Source: Rhea pennata
Taxonomy: Eukaryota > Chordata > Aves > Rheiformes > Rheidae
Direction of reading: 5' to 3'
DNA length: 64,000 bases
NCBI RefSeq assembly: GCF_028389875.1
Contig: NC_084665.1
Location: 19,686,001-19,750,000 of the forward strand
Every line of letters begins with the position of its first letter. Position 1 is the first letter of the stretch. A program made the translations under genes and the position numbers. The notes under the pieces were generated by a model. It saw nothing but the letters and a program-made list of their open reading frames with translations. It searched no databases and was not told where the DNA came from. Of the stretch, positions 46,201-54,493 are shown one piece after another.

Positions 46201-47112
46201 AGTGCTAAGTCTACCAGTGAGAGAACATTATGTTAGGTGTATCTATGTCTTCTTAAAATAGTTGACCATTGTAATCAACACATGGGGAAAATGGAGGTAG
46301 AGAAAGTAATTTTTAAAGGTGTCTAGGCACCTTTAAATTTTCCACAATATTCAAAGGTGTTATAATTTTAGCGACTTACTGAAATCCTTACCCACAGAGG
46401 CATTACATACTGTGTTTTAAACATGACTGTAATTTATACATATGAAGTCCATTCAAAATTATTTCAAAAGTCAATCATCCATACTTGCAATAACTTTCTA
46501 TTAAAACCTATGCCACAGTTCTCATCCCAAATACCTAGATTTCAACAGAAATTTTCCCCTATATTGCTTAAACACTGAAAGCACACAGAGAAATAGCGTA
46601 ATTATTCTTATAAAAGATTTTAAATGTAATGTAGATGTTTAACTGTATTTGAATTTAATTGTTGCAATTTTACAGCATTTTCCATTAACACAATATGTAT
46701 TTCTACATTTAGATGTAAACAATCTATAAACATCTGACCACACATACAGAAGAATAATAAAAAGGAAAAGATGATAATTAAAAACATACACGATAAGTAA
46801 ACTGAAAAAGGTATGAGGGGGTTCTTCATCTTGAATTTTACTTAAAGACTCATTAGAGAATTCATTAAACAAGCAATAAAATTTGGAATAACTCAAGAGT
46901 TACAGTTTTCCTTTAAAAGTATTATTCAAATCTATTTTTTGTAAAAGTACAAAAATTCATTTTCTGTTAAAGTACATACCACAGTCTGAAGGCATTGGTG
47001 CTGCAGCAACAGAAAAAGTAACAGACGATTCTGAGCTTGGGAATAAAAATGGATCTCTTTCATCAAGGGAATCTCCTTCTAAGGAAGGTTCTGGGAGATC
47101 CTCTATAGTCAT
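18664..47112 (-). CDS. CLIP4: CLIP4, CAP-Gly domain-containing linker protein 4 (complete CDS, 15 exons)
   Basis: CLIP4 is a member of the CLIP/restin-like family, whose CAP-Gly domains bind the EEY/F tails of tubulin and end-binding proteins at microtubule plus ends. Fifteen exons join in phase to 2082 bases (693 residues plus TGA); human CLIP4 has 705 as I recall. Order: a divergent N terminus beginning MTIEDLP; a conserved segment FSFFDPNDA to GNE (about 45-91); ankyrin-type repeats (about 95-216, with [14 protein letters not shown] and [11 protein letters not shown]); CAP-Gly 1 (about 281-350, GKNNGSVG); a serine-rich basic linker; CAP-Gly 2 (about 472-541, GKNDGSVG); a second linker; and CAP-Gly 3 (about 610-682, GKNDGSVG). 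The start is supported by A at -3, an acceptor three bases upstream, and the match to the family N terminus. All introns are GT-AG. Exons: 47112-46980, 44100-43961, 43098-43005, 42087-41926, 38028-37910, 35678-35442, 31790-31655, 30900-30760, 27647-27564, 24248-24111, 23687-23574, 21331-21208, 20455-20391, 19704-19632, 18985-18664. Confidence 0.97.
19632..19704 (-). CDS. CLIP4: CLIP4 coding exon 14: Ser/Arg linker
   Basis: 73 bases. The acceptor that keeps the frame is CGCTTAG at 19711-19705. A second AG seven bases inside the exon (GTTTCAG) would break phase with exon 13. It codes for [20 protein letters not shown], then SFV. Confidence 0.92.
20391..20455 (-). CDS. CLIP4: CLIP4 coding exon 13: linker
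   Basis: 65 bases between GTTTTTCAG and GTAGGA. It codes for [19 protein letters not shown] and FP. It matches the human position and phase in the linker between CAP-Gly 2 and 3. Confidence 0.92.
21208..21331 (-). CDS. CLIP4: CLIP4 coding exon 12: second half of CAP-Gly 2
   Basis: 124 bases between AATCTTGCAG and GTGAGC. It codes for [20 protein letters not shown], then [19 protein letters not shown]. The GKNDGSVG signature is intact. Confidence 0.96.
22363..22411 (+). repeat. poly(A) tract with AAAC units
   Basis: About 29 uninterrupted A, then two AAAC/ACAA units and nine more A. No recognisable element precedes it, so it is not clearly a retrotransposon tail. Confidence 0.9.
22610..22662 (+). 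repeat. 53-base poly(A) run
   Basis: Uninterrupted A for 53 bases, then CCACCACACACACAG. It is very long for a bird intron. Its exact length is likely to vary between individuals or to be affected by sequencing error. Confidence 0.9.
23574..23687 (-). CDS. CLIP4: CLIP4 coding exon 11: first half of CAP-Gly 2
   Basis: 114 bases between CTTCTCCAG and GTAGTT. It codes for [19 protein letters not shown] and YGTTKFAPG, the first strands of CAP-Gly 2. Confidence 0.96.
24111..24248 (-). CDS. CLIP4: CLIP4 coding exon 10: Ser-rich linker
   Basis: 138 bases between GTCTTTCAG and GTATTG. It codes for a run of seven serines, then [16 protein letters not shown] and basic [12 protein letters not shown]. 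Phase fits both neighbours. Weakly conserved, as expected for a disordered linker. Confidence 0.9.
24901..25050 (+). mobile_element. MIR-like amniote CORE-SINE remnant
   Basis: The order of blocks matches the MIR family: 'ctgtgcctcagtttctcaa', a diverged 'aaaattaagataatacta', 'gctgagaggcttaattcatt', and the end 'tttgcaaagcaccttgagat'. The last block resembles the amniote MIR tail 'gtaaagcgctttgagatc'. It is strongly diverged, as expected for an insertion older than the bird/mammal split. Confidence 0.6.
25480..25960 (-). mobile_element. ancient CR1/L3-like LINE remnant
   Basis: On the minus strand, blocks in the right order resemble the CR1/L3 3' part: 'ccaactggagagaattcag', 'tatgtgaaaagactaatggg', 'ggtttttaagaacagatc', and an end like 'atgtgacctgagaaggcccc' that matches 'agatgacctcctgaggtccc'. 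No frame survives. The edges are uncertain, and the remnant may extend toward 26450. Confidence 0.55.
27564..27647 (-). CDS. CLIP4: CLIP4 coding exon 9: linker
   Basis: 84 bases between ATTCTAG and GTAAAT. It codes for [16 protein letters not shown] and AKTVPAKE. This linker is low in complexity and poorly conserved; the assignment rests on exact phase and position between well-conserved exons. Confidence 0.85.
27648..30759 (-). other. CLIP4 intron 8
   Basis: GT-AG intron of 3112 bases, about two-thirds A+T. It has a short GT microsatellite at about 29608-29622 and no recognised element. Confidence 0.7.
30760..30900 (-). CDS. CLIP4: CLIP4 coding exon 8: end of CAP-Gly 1 and Ser-rich linker
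   Basis: 141 bases between TTCTCTCCAG and GTGAGT. It begins [11 protein letters not shown], closing CAP-Gly 1. A basic Ser-rich linker follows with [18 protein letters not shown] and [12 protein letters not shown]. Confidence 0.95.
30901..31654 (-). other. CLIP4 intron 7
   Basis: GT-AG intron of 754 bases. Nothing recognised. Confidence 0.75.
31655..31790 (-). CDS. CLIP4: CLIP4 coding exon 7: core of CAP-Gly 1
   Basis: 136 bases between TTTGCTTTAG and GTATAA. It codes for [33 protein letters not shown] and [10 protein letters not shown]. The tubulin-groove motif is GKNNGSVG rather than GKNDGSVG. Arg follows CAPK, where I recall Tyr in human. Confidence 0.96.
31791..35441 (-). other. CLIP4 intron 6 with CR1 insertion
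   Basis: GT-AG intron of 3651 bases that splits CAP-Gly 1. It holds a CR1 copy in antisense orientation and a 30-base poly(A) run at about 34203-34232. The rest has no recognised feature. Confidence 0.75.
32455..33030 (+). mobile_element. CR1 LINE fragment, antisense to CLIP4
   Basis: It reads in frame for about 120 codons as the C-terminal part of CR1 ORF2, with [40 protein letters not shown] and [15 protein letters not shown]. The 3' UTR and the tail 'accgattctacgattctgtg' follow. It is 5'-truncated. The long frame suggests modest age. Confidence 0.95.
35442..35678 (-). CDS. CLIP4: CLIP4 coding exon 6: linker and start of CAP-Gly 1
   Basis: 237 bases, phase 0 to phase 0, between TTTCTACAG and GTATGA. 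It codes for [16 protein letters not shown], a helical stretch [13 protein letters not shown], and the first beta strands of CAP-Gly 1, [13 protein letters not shown]. Confidence 0.96.
35679..37909 (-). other. CLIP4 intron 5
   Basis: GT-AG intron of 2231 bases. There is a T/G-rich run at about 36886-36932. No recognised element or coding region. Confidence 0.75.
37910..38028 (-). CDS. CLIP4: CLIP4 coding exon 5: ankyrin repeat
   Basis: 119 bases between TTAATTGCAG and GTAAGG. It codes for [18 protein letters not shown] and [12 protein letters not shown], a canonical ankyrin repeat with its GANP loop. Confidence 0.96.
38259..38680 (+). mobile_element. CR1 LINE fragment, antisense to CLIP4
   Basis: A 5'-truncated CR1 copy of the same subfamily as the one at 32.5-33.0 kb. 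They share long near-identical blocks such as 'gggcagaaattgaagcacag' and 'ggacaaactcttttcagttg'. The frame is broken by a stop in the GLLSLGKR region and by small deletions. It ends 'cactgattctatgattttat'. Confidence 0.95.
40501..40554. repeat. AT-rich inverted repeat
   Basis: Arms TGTATGCCATATATA (40501-40515) and TATATATGGCATACA (40540-40554) are exact reverse complements, separated by 24 bases of TATATGTA-like sequence. They can form a hairpin. The non-AT ends of the arms (TATGCC/GGCATA) make it more than a chance AT run. Confidence 0.8.
41926..42087 (-). CDS. CLIP4: CLIP4 coding exon 4: ankyrin repeats
   Basis: 162 bases between TTTGCAG and GTAGGC. It codes for [18 protein letters not shown], then [17 protein letters not shown], two ankyrin helices and the next TALHYAA-type turn. 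Confidence 0.96.
42088..43960 (-). other. CLIP4 introns 2 and 3
   Basis: Introns 43099-43960 and 42088-43004, both GT-AG. AT-rich, no recognised elements. Confidence 0.75.
43005..43098 (-). CDS. CLIP4: CLIP4 coding exon 3: first ankyrin repeat
   Basis: 94 bases between CTACTGCAG and GTAAGT. It codes for [13 protein letters not shown], then [14 protein letters not shown], an ankyrin-type TxLHxAC pattern. Confidence 0.95.
43961..44100 (-). CDS. CLIP4: CLIP4 coding exon 2
   Basis: 140 bases between an A/T-rich acceptor TTTTTATCAG and donor GTGAGA. It completes a Glu codon and codes for [29 protein letters not shown] and QNIDVIGNE, all near-identical to the mammalian protein as I recall it. Confidence 0.96.
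44101..46979 (-). other. CLIP4 intron 1 (between coding exons 1 and 2)
   Basis: GT-AG intron of 2879 bases. A weak MIR-like block (minus strand, 'ggggaaaatggaggtagaga') is near 46284-46303 but is too short to call. Nothing else is recognised. Confidence 0.7.
46980..47112 (-). CDS. CLIP4: CLIP4 coding exon 1 (start codon)
   Basis: ATG at 47112-47110 and 44 codons plus one base, ending before GTATGT. The exon probably opens at 47115, because GGCTTTCTAG is an acceptor just before AAGATG. This would leave three untranslated bases here and put the rest of the 5' UTR in upstream exon(s). The protein begins MTIEDLPEP, close to human MTIEDLPDF, and ends PMPSDC. Confidence 0.93.
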
Positions 47113-47115
47113 CTT

Positions 47116-50100
47116 CTAGAAAGCCACTTTAACAGGAGCAAAAAAATGAATAAATAACCTTGTTGGAAATATTGTGGACTAGTTCTATGATGGGAAGAAA
47201 TAATGTACATGAAGATAAAATTTTTGCCTTAATAAACATGTACAATATTAATACTGTAATATTTTTACAAGCTAATAAGATACATTTAGAATCACAGAAA
47301 CTAGTAGATCGCATACACTGTTGAGGATAGCCAACTTCCAGTTTTGACTTCATCACTCATTTTGCATGTCATTAATGGAAAACAAAACTTCTCCCAGTTT
47401 TTCCTCCTGGGCAATGACGAAAACAATAATGTGAAAGCTAATATGCACACAGTGACATTTCACACCTACAGTACTGTTCCTCATATGCTGCACTTCTCTT
47501 TCCTTCACTGCGAATGAGAATACTCATGCTATTAACTACTGGTTTCTCCTCTTTTCAAATTCTCATCACTTTCATCTTCCCACACAAAGCTGCAAACAAT
47601 TCATCACTGAGTGATTCATTCCCGAACTCATGATTCTGTATCAGCTCCCTTCCCAATCTCTCCCTTCTGTGTTTCAAAATACTGTACTTACAACAGTGTT
47701 GCAACCTCCACCCTAGTGTTTCCAGTCAACTTTTCAAGCCTCACAGCAACCTAGGAGAGAGAACAAAAATTAAATGGTCATATAGAGATCTAGTCACCTT
47801 TTCTAATAACCAGGCCAAGTTACATTCTAGTTACAGCTCATATGCTAAGATCAGAGGAGAGCTGGCTACCACTTGTATGATAAGGTGCGCAAATTCAGTA
47901 AGACACAGAGTGGAGTACTATTCTTAATTAAAACTGACGTTACTAACTTACCAGAAACTACACCTCACAGCTGAAAAACTAAATTCTGTATCTTGAACTT
48001 TTACAATTACATACACCATCCTCAGAGTAAAAGTAGTGCTTCTACTAAACATGCTGAAATTCGTGTTCTGGAGATTGCTATACAGTGCTCTTACTCAGGA
48101 AAATGTTTAGCAGTTTACCTAACAGGGAAAAAGTTTATGGAGCTTCAAGGCATGCTTATTTTCATTAATTTTAATCCATATACAGTGAGGGAACAGCAAA
48201 ACAAGAGTAAGTAGAGCCTTTTTTGGGACTTATTTTGTTTCATATACCATACATGCATCAAGCTATTTTAATGGACTGCTAATATTTCTCAAAATAAATT
48301 TGTACATTATTTTGGAACCTTGCACAATCTACATGCTACTAAAGAAGACATTTTAACAATGGATTAGGGAATTTAATCTTGAAATTCTCCATCATGTGCA
48401 GTTCACTGTTCTCAACCTGGAAAGAGATCTAGACGAAAAAGGCTTATATTTTTCCAAGTAGCTTATTTCCTCAATCTGCTGCAGCTGTACAACTGCATGT
48501 GCTGGCACAATGAGGAAGATGTCACTGCAGGAGGACAGGACTATTTCTTCCCACAGTATTACTAAACTACACTGGTTCAGGCACCCTTGGATCCAATATG
48601 GCCAATAGGATCACTGATTATTTCAATTTTTATTTTTATTTTTGAAAGGACAAGTTGGAGTTTACATTTTGAATGACTTTATAATCACCATAAATCCAAC
48701 AGCAATGACTTTCTTTTATCGTGAACAGTTTAACAGACTCCTAGATCGCTAGTTTTCTCTTCTTTTTATGACAACAGCAAAATAAACTTGGTATCATCTG
48801 TTAATAGTTCAGATGCTGTAGAGAAAAACAAAAACCAAAAAACTTTTTAAGACACATGAATCTGCAACAGTTTTTCATGGGTAACATGCTGGAAATTCTC
48901 AACAAATGCACAAAGAAAACCAGAACAAATAAGCACGTGTACAGCAGATTCAATTATCGTCTAAGTCAGAAAAAATAAAGGAATTCACAGCGCTTTTTTC
49001 ACAACCTTGCTAGCACAACAGTGAAGAAACAAAAGAAACTCAGTGAGAAGTAGTGAGACCTTGCTGAGCAGATGGAAAACAAGATGGGCTATTCATAAGG
49101 TGTGATCATGAAAAGTTTGGGGGACTAGAAATCAGTAGGGTATTTGAAAATTAATACAAAAAAAGACAGTTATAGACAGAGTAGTGGACTAAACAGAATA
49201 GAATCTGTCCTTTTGCAAAGGTATTAATAACATCTGCAACACACAGGGGATGAGACCCAGTGGAACGGAATGTCTGTATCTTCTGGAATAACTTCCAGAA
49301 GACTAATGATTTCTGTACAGAACAGATGATAATAGCAGGATGAGAAGATTAGAGAGACAGTAGAAAACAGTAAGAGAACTTCAATGAAAGAAACTACGGA
49401 ATTTTCTTTTCCATAGTAACACCAAACTATGGTACCACTAAGCATAGTATCATGTCACAGCAACCACTATACTTGGTTGGTTATTTGCCAGCCATACCCT
49501 GCTGTAATTGAATGCAGTCTGAAAATAAAAGAAAGAAATATCGCTGAAAAAAAAAATAAGAAAACATGAAGGAGTCATCAGATGCACAGGCGCTCACGTT
49601 AGCAAGACTGAAGAACAAGCACAGTTTCCCCAAAATACATTGTAAGACCAGAAAAGTTGGTCTTACAATAAGTGATCCAATTTTATATATATATGTAATA
49701 TATATATATATATTTTCTAGGTTTTATAATTTGAAATTTTATGTTAAATATAAAATTTTCCTGCAACTACTGTAACAAACATGTGGAAATGTTAACGTAG
49801 CTTAGGCAATAAAACACAATTTCACTAGCGCTTTGATGGAAGAACTTGCACAAATGCAATGTTATCTTTGACAAAAGCCTGCATAACTGGCTACCAATGT
49901 TTTTAAAAACTCGTAAATGAGAAGGAAAACTAAACACTTCAGAGGACAACTCTTGCACATAAACTGTCCACTTGACTGGTAAAATTTACAGTGCAAGAGA
50001 CACATCATACGACTACAGACACACTCAAGACTGGTTTTGCAGCTGGAGTGCGGAGCCTTCTTGCAAACTTATCAGTGTTTCATGAAGGTTACAGCTTAAA

Positions 50101-50520
50101 AGAGTTTAGCTTTCAGAGCTGTTGACATTACCTGTGTTAATTTAAACTTTCACTGATTTCCCTCTCCAGCAGGAAGAAAATGCAGCAAAGATACTGCACA
50201 AACACTATTACGCACTGGTTCTTGGAGCGAAACCCTACGGAAAGCTCAGCAGGGCAAAGGGACAGAGGACCCAGCAGTTCCTGTGGCCAACGCTGCCTCC
50301 CTCGCCAGGGTAGGACACGCGATGACGTTTCGGGAAGATGAAATTACATCTTGACTCCAAAGGGCTGTCATGATCGCTGACACTATGTTATACAACGATG
50401 CGCAGAGCAAGATGCAAAACGAGACGAGCCAAACCAGCACGCTGGATTTTACAGGGGACAAGAAACAAGCCTTTGCGGCCCAAATCTCTCCTTTGAACCC
50501 CGAACACCAAGGAGAAACCC
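47116..50520 (-). other. CLIP4 5' intron
   Basis: Between the first coding exon and the CpG island. The acceptor TTTCTAG next to the start codon implies a spliced leader. I cannot place the leader exon: minus-strand CAG|GTAATG at about 50132 and CAG|GTACCG at about 50830 are both possible donors. An AT microsatellite lies at about 49684-49713. Confidence 0.5.
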
Positions 50521-51115
50521 CAGCCAGCGCCGCTGGGGCTCACGGCCGGTGCCAGGATCCGGCCGCTGCCCGCTGCCAGGCGGCAGCCGCCGCCGCCGCC
50601 CCGACCCGCGCGCCTCGCGGCCCTCCCAACGGTCCCAACGGTCCCGCCCAACGGTCGCCCCCTCCCCAGGCACCGCGCCTGCCACCCCGCCCCCACCGCG
50701 GCAGGCGCCTCAGCGCGGCCCGCCGCGTGGGTGGGGAAGCAGGGGGAGGAGGAGGCTGCCGGTGCCGCGCCCGCCCCGCCCCCAGGTGGGAGGTGGCGGG
50801 GAAGGCGCGGCTGCCGCCGCCGCCGGTACCTGCTCGCCGCGGGCCCGGCCGCTGCCGGGGCCTCCCGCGCCCGCTCCGAGCCCTGGGAGCCCAGCGCGCC
50901 CTGCCCCGCCCCTGCGCGGCGCCCGCCCCGCCCCCCGCCGCCCTCAGCCTATGGGCTGCCAGCACGGCCCTGCCGCCCCGCCCCCCTCGCGCCGGCCCCG
51001 CCCCGCCCCCCTCGCGCCGGCCCCGCCCCCGTGCTAACGGCTGCCCCGGGCGGCGCGAGGCTCCTGGAGCGGCGGCGCGGAGGCCGAAAGGGCTTTTTCC
51101 GCCTCGAAACGCGTT
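50520..51115 (-). promoter_or_regulatory. CpG island, probable CLIP4 promoter
   Basis: About 600 bases with very high G+C and dense CpG, in contrast to the AT-rich flanks. It contains many Sp1-type GC boxes (CCGCCCC) and a tandem duplication of a GC-box unit near 50973-51028. Three AACGG motifs occur at 50628-50632, 50637-50641 and 50650-50654. It lies upstream of the first CLIP4 coding exon in the position expected for a broad CpG-island promoter. PCARE, which diverges, starts 10 kb away and probably does not share it. Long reading frames here on both strands reflect base composition, not genes. Confidence 0.75.
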
Positions 51116-52720
51116 TCGGGACCAGATCGCTGCTCTGCTTATTACTAAACGGAACAAAGCCGCCTGCTCGGTGCTGCAGTAGTAACCGTGCGCTTCCTTT
51201 TCTTAACGGTGCGCATCCAAGTCCGGCTTTCCTGCTGCGTGCGCTTACTGCGACTCGGCTCACTAAACCGGTGTCCCCCTTTGCCTTCCTTCTCCTTACT
51301 CTGTAGCTGCCAGCGGCAGTGCATCGCTGCAGAGGGACGCGGGCTGTAACTCAATACTTGGGCGCATCTGCCTGTGCCGGGATAGACTCGGCTAGAATTT
51401 CCAGCCAGCGTTATTAAAAGGTACTGCTACTTAGGCTGTACGTTTCTTAAAACGTAGACAGTTCTTTGCAGCCCTGTGTGATTACAGAGAATGTATCTTA
51501 AAATATACCGCCCTTCACAAAGCAGAAGATCCTGGGCGACTGCGAGGCTGCGCTGGAGCAGCATTAACTTGCTGGATGCGCAGGCAGATTCCGGCTCTTG
51601 TTTTTCCTGGCTAGGTTAGGCCAGGGAGCTGGCCAGGATGACTTACAGGACACATCTGTCACCTTAATCCACTGCATCTGCCGCGTGCACCCGACACGGG
51701 GACTGGAGCGTTTAACCAGCACAGCAGTGCTCAAAAGCAAAGCCAAGGGAAAGTAAAAGGCCCCCAAACTGCGGCTCAGAGCGCTGTGATCTGTGGAGAA
51801 GGAGGCACGGCCAGGAGGACAATGTGGGCAGAGTGGTAAGACGTAATCCACTTCTCACTTGAGGAGTTCAGATGCCACCTAAGCGTGATGGCTTTAAACT
51901 AAAACGTGTATGCACTGACAGCTGTGTAAAGCAACATGCTTAAGGTCATGCATCAATCACGGGTAAATTTAAGCACAAACCCAGAAATCTGGACTTCCCA
52001 GTTATTGTAGTAAACGGTCAGAGGAGTGAAAGTAGCAACATGTAAGTAGGCTATTGAGAGGGGTGCTTATCCAGCACTTTAAACAGAGTAGAGATCTCAG
52101 TCCCAACATTGCTAATCTCTAAGCAACTCATGCAGTGGTAAAACCATTTTCATACAGCTTAAGCCCAGGATATTGAAGGGGAATTTGACTTGGTAAAAGG
52201 TCAAACAAGTCCTTCTACTCAATGAGGGTCACCACTAATCAAGTATAACTGATACTGGTTTTAATCAACTTGTTACTGTTTTTCCTCATATGACTTGTGG
52301 AGGAGAGGGAAGATAAATAATGGGAATGACAACTGAAAATCACCACAGATGGAATAGTGGTAAGAGTCAAGAACTGTAGTGCATTCAAGTCCCAGAGACT
52401 GCAAAATTGAAAGATGTGGCACATGGAACTGCAGTTTTGATAGTAACCATGATACCAACTAACTGAAGAAAAGCTAACGTAATTTTTCCATTTCTTAGAT
52501 GTGTTCCGTATTTCAGAAGATGGCAGATAAAAGTTGTAATCCAAGAAAACACAGGCCTGCTACATTCACCTTAAAGGTACTTGAGCAAAGAATATGAATA
52601 AGTATAGCTAAAGACAAAGCAGGATGAAGTGCAAGCTGTGTGCTGACACAAAGCTTGCGTTTTGTGAGATGCTTGATTTTCTGGGCTAAGGAAATGTATT
52701 AGAATAGATACCACATAACA
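51116..52720. other. intergenic sequence upstream of CLIP4
   Basis: The edge of the CpG island fades by about 51.35 kb. At about 51935-52010 minus-strand blocks such as 'cttaaggtcatgcatcaatc' and 'aacccagaaatctggacttc' weakly resemble a MIR SINE. No supported gene. Confidence 0.45.
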
Positions 52721-53400
52721 GACTTCAGTGAAGGACCTGAAGTGGAAGCTACTGGCACTGTTGGAGCTACACTAGAATGTAAGAGAACTGCAATGTGGAC
52801 AAAGCGCAAGGACAAGGGGAAACAGCATTGAGTAGAGTTGAATGGAAAGGACTGGGCTGAGAGGGGCTACTGGTGATGTCTTGGGGAAATCATTCTTGGA
52901 ACTAATCTTGTTTCATATTTCCCTTTAGTGATTTTGGCACGAAAGTGTGCCAATGAGACAAAAAACAAAGAATTGTCATTAAACTGGAGTGAGCTAATAA
53001 GATCAGGGTAAGGGGTCATCATACAGAAATGACTAGCGAGGCGGGAAAAGATGCAACTATATTCAACAGTCACACACTGAGCATCGTTCACAGTGTGTTT
53101 CAATCACACAAAAGCAAACAATCATCAAACAGGTATTCACGTCCACAAGTTCAGCCATACCCTATGGCCACACTTCTTCAGAGAAGTTGTTAAACCAGCA
53201 CATTCAGGAATAACTTACTAGTATGGTCAATGAAATGGACCATCTGCTTTATGGGGTTAAAAGAGCACAGCTTGTTTAGTGCAGCAAAATGAAGGCTGAG
53301 AGAGAGGACATGGTTGTCATCTGCCATAAACCATGGAGAGTGCTATGTAAATGCAAAGGTAACATTGAATATGAGGATAAAACTGAATATGAATACATTT
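52721..53400 (+). mobile_element. ancient CR1/L3-like LINE remnant (contains duplicated block copy A)
   Basis: Diverged LINE-like blocks occur in order: 'gacttcagtgaagg' (like the RT segment before AFDT), 'ggaactaatcttgtttcata', 'gccaatgagacaaaaa', then 'cacagcttgtttagtgcagc' and 'gctgagagagaggacatgg'. The last two resemble the LFSLEKRRLRGD region. No open frame remains. Family assignment is by eye and uncertain. Positions 52721-52935 recur at 54282-54493. Confidence 0.5.
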
Positions 53401-54281
53401 ATGTTAGAAAATAGAAGCAGATACCTAATAAAGCATCTCAGGTTCTAGAATATCCTGCTGGTTGAAGCACTAAAGGCAAAAATGCAAAATGAATCCAGTG
53501 ACCTCATGCTGTAGCCACAAGGGATACTGGATACCATTGCCCACTAAAACCCTGCCAGTCCCAAGTTCCACCTCCTTCCCCATGCAATGGAAATTAAATA
53601 AGACAAAAATCTTAAAACCTTATTCTGTACCTTTTTGTAATATCCTTTTCAGTTTCTTGTTCTTACCAGGATATGAGTCTAAACAAAGGTCTGTTCAGCC
53701 TGTCCTGTCTGACTCACATTCAGTGATGCCATAGGCAGCACGGTTGTTTAGCAGCTGGAGAACTCGGATGTCTTGAACAATTGCAGCAGCTCTGAACAAA
53801 TCAGGAGGAAGTGGAGGAAAACAATGCTTGTGAACAACAAGTAAAATATTATTTCACTTTTTTTTCTCCGGGGGGGGGGGGGGGGGGGGAAGGGGGGCAG
53901 AAATAGTATATTACTAACCCAGTTCCTTCATTTTCACAAATAATTTCAGAGGGAAAGAATCATTTAAATGGCTATGGAAGATGCTGTAACTTCAAATGCC
54001 ACCACTCTAGAGCAAGAATTAGGATAGCAAAGAGGTTTGAAACCAAGTATGCTTACATACCAATTTCAGCGCAGCTTTGGATTGCCTGGAAGACAGCCAG
54101 CATGTTCAAAAGACAACGTATATTCTAGGAGAGAAAGAAAACATATATAGGAGCTACCTACCGAGCTAGGCGTGAAATAGGGAAGCTGTATATTCACCTG
54201 CGGTCAGGACATTTCTCTCCCACAGAAAAGGTTACCTGTCCTTGTCACTCTCTCCAGCCCTTCCCATCATTTCCCTACTTG
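53401..54281. other. intergenic sequence between the two repeat copies
   Basis: No supported gene. It contains a 20-G run at 53870-53889, preceded by a T run. Confidence 0.5.
53870..53897 (+). repeat. poly(G) tract
   Basis: Twenty G in a row, AA, then six G. Such a run can form a G-quadruplex and is also a common place for sequencing error. Confidence 0.9.
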
Positions 54282-54493
54282 GACTTTAGTGAAGCGCCTG
54301 AAATGGAAATGACTAGCAATGCTGGAGCTAGACTAGAATTCGGGAGAACTGCAACATGGACAAAGTGTAAGCACAAGGGGAAAACACTGAGTAGAGTTGA
54401 ATGGAAAGTACTGGGCTGAGAAGGGTTACTAGGGAAGTCCTGGGGAATCATTCTTGGAACTGATCTTGTCTCACATTTCCCTTTAATGATTTT
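54282..54493 (+). repeat. duplicated block, copy B (direct repeat of 52721-52935)
   Basis: It aligns along its whole length with 52721-52935 with few gaps. Shared runs include 'gagtagagttgaatggaaag', 'actgggctgaga' and 'tcattcttggaact'. By eye, identity is about four bases in five. Both begin at 'gactt(c/t)agtgaag' and end at 'tttccctttaRtgatttt'. Confidence 0.8.

Noticed and set aside
46275-46325. MIR SINE in CLIP4 intron 1
   Set aside because: Only about 30 bases resemble MIR; too short to separate from chance.
47281-47310. 'agaatcacagaaactag' as a CR1 tail
   Set aside because: Only one short match, with no CR1 body next to it.
50370-51306. Long overlapping reading frames on both strands (up to 270 codons)
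   Set aside because: They lie in a CpG island. High G+C removes stop codons in all frames. The translations are Pro/Arg/Ala/Gly-rich with no family resemblance.
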